Below are positions 57,569 to 64,000 of a stretch of 64,000 bases of DNA, in pieces. This DNA is from 'Nostoc azollae' 0708 (GTDB lineage Bacteria; Cyanobacteriota; Cyanobacteriia; Cyanobacteriales; Nostocaceae): the NCBI RefSeq assembly GCF_000196515.1, contig NC_014248.1, positions 3,476,001 through 3,540,000 of the forward strand, in the 5' to 3' direction. Under the pieces are notes generated by a model that was not told where the DNA came from, ran no database searches, and saw nothing but the letters and a program-made list of their open reading frames with translations. Made by a program: the position numbers and the translations under genes. Position 1 is the stretch's first letter; every line of letters begins with the position of its first letter.

Positions 57569-58411
57569 CTATTTATTTCCACACAGCAAACCAAACCGAA
57601 TTAACCCTCGTTCATAACCCCGACGCATCAACCCTAAAGAAAGCGCACCTTGAATTGTACTCCAACCAGAAAACAATAACCCGAAAAATGCCTGGGGGGT
57701 AAAAGCTGAATCAATAACCACATTCCAAAAAGGAGCCACAGCAGTTGACCAATCAGCCATGTGGATGTTGTTTAATGGTAATTGATGTGCGATCGCTTCA
57801 TACTCTGGTAACGAAATCACATAAGGTAAACAATAGACCCGATAAATATCGTGCAAATGCTTTTTTTCATCAGGAGTTAGTAGTAACTCATGGGTAGGTC
57901 GATGACACCAAGTTACCATAATTAAAGTACCACCAGCCTTTAACACCCGGTAACACTCTTGCAGAAACTTCGTTTTATCTGGCATATGTTCACCACTTTC
58001 CAGTGACCATACCAAGTCAAAACAATTATCAGGAAAAGGCATTTCTTGAGCATTAGCCACCAGAAACTGACTGCTTGCACCCAAATTAGCCTCTAAAGCT
58101 CTTTGGGTAGCTCTAGCAGCTTGTACAGGACTCAGTGTAATACCCGTTGATTTGGCATTAAATTTTTCAGCTAAGTATAAAGAACTGCCACCAATCCCAC
58201 AACCCACATCAAGTATATTCTCCGCATCTTTCACACCTGACCAATTCAGCAGTTCTTCAATTAAATCAATTTGCGCTTGACGATGGTCTTTTTGCTGCTT
58301 ACCATCTGCACCATAATAGCCGTGGTGCATGTGTTCTCCCCATATTTGTTCCCACAGACCAGAGGAGGCATCGTAAAATTGTTGAATTTGCTGATAAACT
58401 TTTGTACTCAT
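57569..58411 (-). CDS. Tocopherol-type methyltransferase
   Basis: I take the ATG at 58411 (MSTKVYQQIQQFYDASSGLW) as start; the frame allows nine more codons upstream. The protein has 280 residues. The SAM motif is ILDVGCGIGGSSLYLAEKF near residue 62. HMHHGYYG near 30 and FDLVWSLESGEHMPDKTKF are typical of the gamma-tocopherol methyltransferase family, which converts gamma- to alpha-tocopherol. Its neighbour is the homogentisate prenyltransferase. It could alternatively act on another prenylquinol. Confidence 0.88.
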   Translation of the reverse strand: MSTKVYQQIQQFYDASSGLWEQIWGEHMHHGYYGADGKQQKDHRQAQIDLIEELLNWSGVKDAENILDVGCGIGGSSLYLAEKFNAKSTGITLSPVQAARATQRALEANLGASSQFLVANAQEMPFPDNCFDLVWSLESGEHMPDKTKFLQECYRVLKAGGTLIMVTWCHRPTHELLLTPDEKKHLHDIYRVYCLPYVISLPEYEAIAHQLPLNNIHMADWSTAVAPFWNVVIDSAFTPQAFFGLLFSGWSTIQGALSLGLMRRGYERGLIRFGLLCGNK

Positions 58412-58526
58412 GGATCCACCAGATAAAGAACAAGGCAAATTTTGAAAAACATATAGTTAGGCTACCATCTGTGTATTTAATTAGATAAGGCGATTTTGCT
58501 TCCAGAAGAAGATTTTTAAATTACTT

Positions 58527-59861
58527 ATGACTGTTGCTCGCACAATCTGCTTAGGATTTCTGGCTGTCATCTTGGTAGGAACCATCCTGTTAATGATGCC
58601 TTTATCAACTAGCAATGGTATGTGGAATAACCCAATTGTAGCACTTTTTACCTCAACTTCCGCAGTTTGTGTTACAGGGTTATCTGTAGTTGAGCCTGGC
58701 ATCTTTTTCTCCTTTTGGGGTCAATTGTTTATCACACTATTAGCTCAAATTGGTGGTTTAGGATATATGACAACTACCACATTCTTGATTTTGTTAATTG
58801 GACGCAGATTTGATCTGCGACAAAAAGTAGCAATTCAACAAGCTTTAGACCGTCCAGGCATCAGTGGTAGCACGCAAATTATCCGTTCAATTATTGCTAC
58901 CACCATGGTTTTTGAAATCACAGGAATATTGTTATTATTACCAGCTTTTGTTCCTGATTATGGTTGGAATAAAGGACTGTGGTTAGCAATATTTCATAGC
59001 ATCAATGCTTGGAACAATGCTGGTTTTAGTTTGTTTAAAGATAATTTAATAGGCTATCAAAGTTCTGGTTTAGTAGTTTTCACTATCACAGGCTTGATTA
59101 TTTTTGGAGGAATTGGTTATCAGGTAATTTTAGATATATATCTTTGGATGCGTGATAGATTTTTAAAAAAGCCCAATGCCATCGTATTTTCTCTTGATTT
59201 TAAAGTAGCAACCAGTACAACTCTCCTGCTTTTAATTTTGGGAACAATCGCCTTTTTCTGTATAGAAGTCAGAAATCCTAAAACATTAGGTGATTTGAGT
59301 TTTACTAACCAATTATTATCAGCTTGGTTTCAATCAGTTACTCCTAGAACTGCTGGATTTCATACCATTGATATTGGGCAAATGACGGATGCTGGTTTAT
59401 TTATTACCATTGCAATGATGTTTATTGGTGCAAGCCCTGGTGGTACAGGAGGAGGTATAAAAACGACAACTTTAAGAGTTCTTACCAGTTGTACAAAAGC
59501 TATCCTCCAAGGAAAAGAGGAAGTTTTATTGTATGATCGTAAGATAGCAATATCACTGATATTAAAAGCTATAGGAGTAGTTTTTGGTTCTCTAGCTACT
59601 GTGATAGGTGGGACAATTTTAATTAGTATCACAGACCCTAAATTAGAGTTTATTCAAATTCTTTTTGAAGTGGTATCAGCATTCGGTACAGTGGGTTTGT
59701 CTACAGGTATAACTGGTGGTGTTTCCACAACAGCAAAAATAATTTTGATTCTCACAATGTATATTGGGAGAGTCGGTGTTTTATTATTGATGTCAGCGAT
59801 ATTAGGTGATCCTCGTCCCAGTAGAATCCACTATCCTGAAGAAAATTTGCTTGTTGGTTAA
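58527..59861 (+). CDS. ktrB: KtrB-type potassium uptake channel protein (TrkH/KtrB family)
   Basis: The 444-residue membrane protein carries the four pore-loop repeats of the TrkH/KtrB family, seen as TSTSAVCVTGLSVVEPG, NAWNNAGFSLFKDN, TPRTAGFHTIDIGQM and GTVGLSTGITGGVS. The selectivity-filter glycines are intact. The KtrA regulator gene follows 61 bp downstream, so the two form a sodium-dependent K+ uptake system important in salt and osmotic stress. The ATG at 58527 gives the family start MTVARTICLGFLAVI. Confidence 0.94.
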   Translation: MTVARTICLGFLAVILVGTILLMMPLSTSNGMWNNPIVALFTSTSAVCVTGLSVVEPGIFFSFWGQLFITLLAQIGGLGYMTTTTFLILLIGRRFDLRQKVAIQQALDRPGISGSTQIIRSIIATTMVFEITGILLLLPAFVPDYGWNKGLWLAIFHSINAWNNAGFSLFKDNLIGYQSSGLVVFTITGLIIFGGIGYQVILDIYLWMRDRFLKKPNAIVFSLDFKVATSTTLLLLILGTIAFFCIEVRNPKTLGDLSFTNQLLSAWFQSVTPRTAGFHTIDIGQMTDAGLFITIAMMFIGASPGGTGGGIKTTTLRVLTSCTKAILQGKEEVLLYDRKIAISLILKAIGVVFGSLATVIGGTILISITDPKLEFIQILFEVVSAFGTVGLSTGITGGVSTTAKIILILTMYIGRVGVLLLMSAILGDPRPSRIHYPEENLLVG

Positions 59862-59921
59862 TTGGTAATTGGGAAAAACTTTTACCTCTTACCTTCCCTC
59901 TTCCCTATTCCCTGACAAATT

Positions 59922-60617
59922 ATGAATCTTTCATCATTGAAGTTTTTTCGCAGTTTACGTCATGATAACCAGCAATTTGCCGTAATTGGGTTAGGTCGAT
60001 TTGGCCGTTCTGTTTGTTCTACACTGCATAATTTAGGTTATCAGATTCTGGCTACAGATGTTGATCAAAAGCGGGTTTGTGAAGCATTAACTGAAGAATT
60101 AGTCAGTCATGCTGTACAACTAGATTCAACTGAACCTGCGGCTCTTAAAGAAGCTGGTATTCTGGAGTTTGATACAGTAATTGTGGCAATTGGTAACTAT
60201 ATTCAAGAAAGTATTATCACCACTCTCAATGTTAAAGAAGCTGGTGTACCTCATGTCGTTGCTAAAGCTTCTAGTGAAGTTCATCGTAAATTGTTAAAGC
60301 GCGTGGGAGCAGATCATGTTGTTTTTCCCGAGTATGAAGCTGGTTGTGCTTTAGCAAGAACATTAACTAAACCATCAATTTTAGATCGATTTGATCTTGA
60401 CCCAGATAACAGTATTGTTGAGGTTATTGTTCCTGATGAATTTCATGGTAAAACTGTTGCTGAAATTCAACTTCGTAATCGTTATGGTTTAAATTTGTTG
60501 GCAGTAAGTCAGGATGGTAAATTTAAGATTAATCCTGACCCCAGCAAGCGTTTAGAACGCGGCTCGGCAATGGTAGTGATTGGTTGTAATAAAGATATTA
60601 ATCGGTTGCCAATTTGA
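59922..60617 (+). CDS. ktrA: KtrA potassium uptake regulatory subunit (RCK domain)
   Basis: The 231-residue protein has the nucleotide-binding motif FAVIGLGRFGRSVCSTLHNL near residue 18, ILATDVDQKRVCEAL, IVAIGNYIQESIITTLNVKE and VVFPEYEAGCALARTL (RCK_N), followed by an RCK_C domain with VEVIVPDEFHGKTVAEIQLR. KtrA octamers bind ATP or ADP and gate KtrB. It is intact and 61 bp after ktrB. Confidence 0.94.
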   Translation: MNLSSLKFFRSLRHDNQQFAVIGLGRFGRSVCSTLHNLGYQILATDVDQKRVCEALTEELVSHAVQLDSTEPAALKEAGILEFDTVIVAIGNYIQESIITTLNVKEAGVPHVVAKASSEVHRKLLKRVGADHVVFPEYEAGCALARTLTKPSILDRFDLDPDNSIVEVIVPDEFHGKTVAEIQLRNRYGLNLLAVSQDGKFKINPDPSKRLERGSAMVVIGCNKDINRLPI

Positions 60618-60688
60618 TGGCAAAAGGCAGGAGGCAGAAGACAAAATATTATCTTTGCCTTTGCCTATTCTTAGAGATAACTTATAAC

Positions 60689-60995
60689 GTAAGCATTCAG
60701 CTAATGCCTAACCGCACCCTAGGCAAACAGCCATCAGCAGCAAGCTTTTTCAGGCCAACGCCAAAAATCTCTATTTGATAAACTAATTTCTCAAACATTA
60801 GACCTATTGCAAAATTCTTTATGTCCTATGATAGAGATTTTTAGATTTTATGTATTTTCGGTGTTGTTTGGGCTCGCTAATTCAAACACAACCCTGTAAC
60901 TCTAACTTTTGGCTAAAACAAACACAAGCCCTGATTATAACATAAAATTAATTCTGCAAGAGGTCTATTGTGACTCCTGACTCCTGAATTCTTAC
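60689..60995 (+). repeat. MITE-1 copy E with 8-bp duplication, interrupted by MITE-2
   Basis: The outer ends are GTAAGCATTCAG and CTGAATTCTTAC. The octamer CTTATAAC flanks both sides (60681-60688 and 60996-61003). The body matches copies A and B but has an extra segment near 60703-60730 and the nested MITE-2 at 60800-60966. Without MITE-2 and one ATT the element is 137 bp. Confidence 0.92.
60800..60966 (+). repeat. MITE-2 copy 3, nested in MITE-1
   Basis: The 167-bp element has ends AGACCTATTGCAAAATTC and, reversed, AGACCTCTTGCA. The triplet ATT lies on both sides (60797-60799 and 60967-60969). MITE-1 continues on both sides without loss (CTCAAACATT then GTGACTCCTGACTCCTG), so MITE-2 came later at this site. 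Confidence 0.93.
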
Positions 60996-61016
60996 CTTAT
61001 AACTGTTAACTGTCAC

Positions 61017-62141
61017 CTATGGTTTTTGTTCAACTGTTTTAGGCACATGAGTAGATTTTTCTGGCTTTTGTTGTTCAGGTGTTTGCATTTGCGGTGTTTG
61101 CATTTCCGGTGTTGGTAGCACTACATCACTGTTATTTGGAGTGGGAGTTGTGGTTTGTGTGTGTTGAGGTTTTTTAGGTGTTAAATACTCGCTAATTTTC
61201 TGAATCATGTCGTCAATTGTGGTGGTTCTTTCAGTGTTTCCTTGTTCACCATATTCTTGACGAGCGCGTTTTAATGCGGCATTAGCTTCTTTTAAATTAC
61301 CTTGATTGTATAAAGTTACTCCTAAGTTATAGTAAGCTAAGGCATTTTTGGGATTTTGGCCAATAGCTTTTTGGTAGATGGCAATAGCTTCTGAGGGCTG
61401 ACCTTGAATTACCATGAGACTACCTAAATTATTGTAAGCTACAGTATTTTCAGGATTTAGCTTTAAGATTTGACGATAAGTAGCGATCGCTTGTTCTAAT
61501 TGACCTTCTTGTTGCAGAGCGATCGCTAAATTAAAGTAAGCATTAGCATTGTTTCGGTCTAAATTAATAGCTTCCTGGTAAGCGGCGATCGCTTCTTGGC
61601 ACCGTTCCTCTTCATACAATATCACTCCCAAATTATACTGAGCCGCTGCCATTTTTGGATTTGCTGCTAAGGCTTGGCGATAAGCAGCAATTGCCGCTTC
61701 TTTCTGTCCCTGTTTTTGCAAAGCCAACCCTAAATTATAATAAAATTCACCAAAATTGGGAATCAGTCTAATTGCTTCTCCATATTCTTGTACAGCTAAA
61801 TCTAGGCGATTTTGCTCCATCAAAATATTACCTAAATAATTCCGTGCTAACCCAATATTACTATCTCGTTGTAAAGCTTGACGAAAGGCATATTCTGCAC
61901 TTTGTAAGTCTCTGCGGTTATAGCGTGTCACTCCCAATTGGTATAATATAGCCGCATCTAAATCCTGAGAAACCGCATTCTGCGCTAACAATTTACTACC
62001 CGTTAAATTAATTGTCGGTAAAGCCAACATTAAAAATGCAGAGGAAGCAAACAGAATTGCTAATCTCTGTACAGAATTTCTGTAGAATGATGGTTTAATT
62101 AGACTGGATAAAGACTGATTAGATTGCAATTCTTTAGACAT
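61017..62141 (-). CDS. TPR-repeat exported protein
   Basis: With the ATG at 62141 the 374-residue protein starts MSKELQSNQSLSSLIKPSFY and has a hydrophobic segment (LAILFASSAFLMLALPTINL) as signal or anchor. Seven tandem TPR units of 34 residues follow (for example FYYNLGLALQKQGQKEAAIA, YYNLGVTLYNQGNLKEANAA), then a Pro/Thr/Gln-rich tail with repeated MQTPQ/E. The tail is low complexity. It is likely periplasmic or membrane-attached and mediates protein contacts. The MITE-1 copy E ends 21 bp past its stop. Confidence 0.8.
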   Translation of the reverse strand: MSKELQSNQSLSSLIKPSFYRNSVQRLAILFASSAFLMLALPTINLTGSKLLAQNAVSQDLDAAILYQLGVTRYNRRDLQSAEYAFRQALQRDSNIGLARNYLGNILMEQNRLDLAVQEYGEAIRLIPNFGEFYYNLGLALQKQGQKEAAIAAYRQALAANPKMAAAQYNLGVILYEEERCQEAIAAYQEAINLDRNNANAYFNLAIALQQEGQLEQAIATYRQILKLNPENTVAYNNLGSLMVIQGQPSEAIAIYQKAIGQNPKNALAYYNLGVTLYNQGNLKEANAALKRARQEYGEQGNTERTTTIDDMIQKISEYLTPKKPQHTQTTTPTPNNSDVVLPTPEMQTPQMQTPEQQKPEKSTHVPKTVEQKP

Positions 62142-62279
62142 ATAAGTAAGCACTCCTGTATTTATATTTAAGATCCTCACAACATCAGATTACCCAAAAC
62201 TACATCGAAAATTCACAATTCACTTCCTAAATAATTATTAGTCATTAGCAAAATTACTTCCCCAGTCCCCAATGCCCAA

Positions 62280-63398
62280 TCATAAAATTAACATGGCATC
62301 ACCAAAGGAATAAAAACGATATTGAGATGCGATCGCCTGTTGATAAATCTTCAACAATCTTTCTCTACCAATCAAGGCGCTTACGAGCATCAGCAAACTG
62401 GAACGGGGGAGGTGGAAATTAGTGATCAAACCCTCCACTACCTGCCATTGATAACCAGGATAAATAAATAAATTTACCTTACCCACATACGGCTGTAAAT
62501 CCCCAGATTGGGCTGCACCTTCTAAAGCACGAACTACTGTAGTACCAATAGCAATAATACGTCCTCCAGCAGCCTTAGTAGCTCGGATTTCCTCTACCGT
62601 AGCGCTATTCACCTCAATCCATTCTGAGTGCATTTGGTGAGTAGTGACATCTTCTACTTCCACAGGACGAAAAGTACCGACACCGACGTGTAGCGTCAAA
62701 AAAGCTTGATTAATGCCGCGAGCGCGCAATTTTTCTAAAAGTTCTGGTGTAAAATGTAAACCTGCCGTTGGGGCTGCGATCGCACCAGTTTGTTGGGCAT
62801 ATACAGTTTGATATTGTTCATCAGCAGCCGTTGACCCAGTGATATAAGGAGGCAGAGGTATTTCACCAAAATTCTCCAACACTTGCACCAAAGACCTATA
62901 TTCTGGTAAATCAAATTGCAATAATCGGCCACCAGTTGCCGTATCTTTGTCCACAACTATAGCCATCAATTCATCGTCATTAGTTGTAGCGGGGTGTTTA
63001 GCCCGTCCTAATTTATTACCACCAAAAATAATTTTAGTTCCAACTTTGAAGTGCTTTCCTGGCTTCACCAAAGCCAACCAACAATTAGGCTGTTTTTCTT
63101 CCAACAGCAACACTTCCACTTCTGCCCCCGTTAACTTGCGACCATACAAACGTGCGGGCATCACTTTCGTATTATTCATAACTAATAAATCCCCCGGTTG
63201 TAGGAGATCAGGCAAATCCCGGAAAATGTGATTTAAGGCTGGTATTTCCTCACCGATATTCGGAGAATTAACCACCAGTAACCGTGAAGTATCTCTGGGA
63301 ACTGCTGGATTTTGGGCAATCAGTTCGGGTGGAAGTTCATAGTCATACCCAGATAATGAACGGTCTAAATCAACATCTTGAATCTCTAAGTTAGACAT
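62280..63398 (-). CDS. queA: S-adenosylmethionine:tRNA ribosyltransferase-isomerase
   Basis: QueA transfers and isomerises the ribosyl part of SAM onto preQ1 in tRNA, making epoxyqueuosine. The 372-residue protein starts near [20 protein letters not shown], and has [35 protein letters not shown] and [20 protein letters not shown], then [20 protein letters not shown]. All are QueA signatures. It is complete and is divergently oriented from the last gene in the window. Confidence 0.96.
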   Translation of the reverse strand: MSNLEIQDVDLDRSLSGYDYELPPELIAQNPAVPRDTSRLLVVNSPNIGEEIPALNHIFRDLPDLLQPGDLLVMNNTKVMPARLYGRKLTGAEVEVLLLEEKQPNCWLALVKPGKHFKVGTKIIFGGNKLGRAKHPATTNDDELMAIVVDKDTATGGRLLQFDLPEYRSLVQVLENFGEIPLPPYITGSTAADEQYQTVYAQQTGAIAAPTAGLHFTPELLEKLRARGINQAFLTLHVGVGTFRPVEVEDVTTHQMHSEWIEVNSATVEEIRATKAAGGRIIAIGTTVVRALEGAAQSGDLQPYVGKVNLFIYPGYQWQVVEGLITNFHLPRSSLLMLVSALIGRERLLKIYQQAIASQYRFYSFGDAMLIL

Positions 63399-63524
63399 TT
63401 CCTACAAATTACTTATGTTATTGATTTAAGTGGGAACAGGATACAGAGGGGCAGATGGGCAGGGTGTAGAGGGAGAATAACCGCTGGCAACTGATAACTG
63501 AATAACTTATAACTGATAAAAATT

Positions 63525-63562
63525 GGGTAAATCTCCCCATATAAAAACGGGGACTTTTACCC
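63525..63562. repeat. Hairpin in the divergent queA intergenic region
   Basis: GGGTAAATCTCCCC (63525-63538) pairs with GGGGACTTTTACCC (63549-63562) at 12 of 14 positions, with a 10-nt loop. It lies about 65 bp before the ATG at 63629 and so could be in that gene's 5' leader. Imperfect TAACTGA-type STRR units stand just upstream (63488-63518). Confidence 0.6.
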
Positions 63563-63628
63563 TACCGGGAAATCTCCTTTATTGAGGAAGATATAGATGT
63601 AGGATTGGATTTGATCCCAAACACCATC

Positions 63629-64000
63629 ATGGAATATTTATATTACCTGGCCAATGCTAGTTTAACTCTCAGGGTCGTTCAACACCTGCACAACAGACCC
63701 CAAACACCTGTTTCCTTCATCACCGTAATTCATCAAATTGATGGTTGGGTAGTAAGGATAAAACTTAGAGATCCTGTCTCAGCCCAAGAAGATGGTGATT
63801 TTCGGGCTTTCTGTAATGAATTAGGAATTAGTTACGAGCCACCCATGCGGGTGCAAATGGCACTTTGGAGTTTGGAAGCAGGACAGTATCCTGTAGATGT
63901 AATGCGCCGTTACCAAGTAGCAGTTGTATCTCATGGTAGCCCAGAAAAAGAAGAAATAGAAGCATTCCGACAACAATTTGTCCGGGGCTTGGGCTATTGC
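63629..64000 (+). CDS. Unrecognised cyanobacterial protein, N-terminal part (cut by window edge)
   Basis: The frame opens at the ATG at 63629 and runs 124 codons to the window end without a stop: MEYLYYLANASLTLRVVQHL, then TPVSFITVIHQIDGWVVRIK, FRAFCNELGISYEPPMRVQM and GQYPVDVMRRYQVAVVSHGS. It has an alternating helix/strand pattern and no signal peptide. I cannot assign a family. The sequence looks like real protein and shows no lesions. Confidence 0.7.
   Translation, partial: MEYLYYLANASLTLRVVQHLHNRPQTPVSFITVIHQIDGWVVRIKLRDPVSAQEDGDFRAFCNELGISYEPPMRVQMALWSLEAGQYPVDVMRRYQVAVVSHGSPEKEEIEAFRQQFVRGLGYC

Overview
The window is chromosomal DNA of a filamentous, probably heterocyst-forming cyanobacterium (Nostocales). 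Evidence seen: photosystem I subunit PsaE, the cyanobacterial NDH-1 subunit NdhO, the chlorophyll enzyme ChlM, tocopherol genes, frequent GCGATCGC (HIP1) octamers, heptanucleotide tandem repeats (STRRs), and an AT-rich base composition. What stands out is decay. At least eleven former host genes are broken by in-frame stops, small indels or truncation, and six insertion sequences plus several small non-autonomous elements lie among them. This erosion is what one expects of a genome under relaxed selection, such as the Azolla symbiont 'Nostoc azollae'. The species assignment is inference.

Layout. 0-3.7 kb: end of an ergothioneine-type sulfoxide synthase gene, egtD, a dead B12-binding radical-SAM gene and a DUF427 gene. 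3.7-11.2 kb: mostly intact minus-strand genes (DUF423 protein, chlM, a polyamine-type solute-binding lipoprotein, a CobT-like UPF0284 protein, a DUF2232 membrane protein and a CRP-family regulator). 11.8-15.9 kb: one very large gene joining a coiled coil, an acidic linker and an Hsp70/actin-type ATPase. 16-25 kb: a decay zone with dead sugar transferase, phosphoesterase, malate dehydrogenase, Rpn-like nuclease and two small cyanobacterial genes, among which permease, ndhO, mutM and psaE survive. 25-31.5 kb: a transposon graveyard with an IS5-type element, and an IS66 element that was split by an IS701 element and an IS1634 element. 31.6-45 kb: mostly intact genes (GH57, nfu, histidine kinase, lepA, a GT4 glycosyltransferase, an S51 peptidase and a cysteine desulfurase), with a second IS1634 copy between lepA and the GT4 gene. 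45-53.4 kb: a second decay zone with dead restriction-like, peroxiredoxin and lipoxygenase genes, a second IS701 copy and an ISKra4 relic; tldD survives. 53.4-64 kb: coaE, hemD, a SUMT gene, a TPR gene, homogentisate prenyltransferase plus tocopherol methyltransferase, ktrB-ktrA, a TPR lipoprotein-like gene, queA and the start of an unrecognised gene.

Functional groups: ergothioneine synthesis (egtB-like, egtD); tetrapyrrole synthesis (chlM, hemD, SUMT); tocopherol synthesis (the prenyltransferase and methyltransferase are minus-strand neighbours); sodium-dependent potassium uptake (ktrB, ktrA).

The most informative structure is in the mobile DNA. Three families of small inverted-repeat elements can be defined. 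MITE-1 has IS66-type ends and 8-bp target duplications. MITE-2 is about 166 bp with 3-bp duplications; one copy sits inside MITE-1, and another splits the phosphoesterase gene, whose reading frame is restored when it is removed in silico. MITE-3 is flanked by TA. Both IS1634 copies and both IS701 copies share inactivating mutations, so they were copied after they had already lost their own transposase. I found no CRISPR array, tRNA, rRNA or recognisable defence system.
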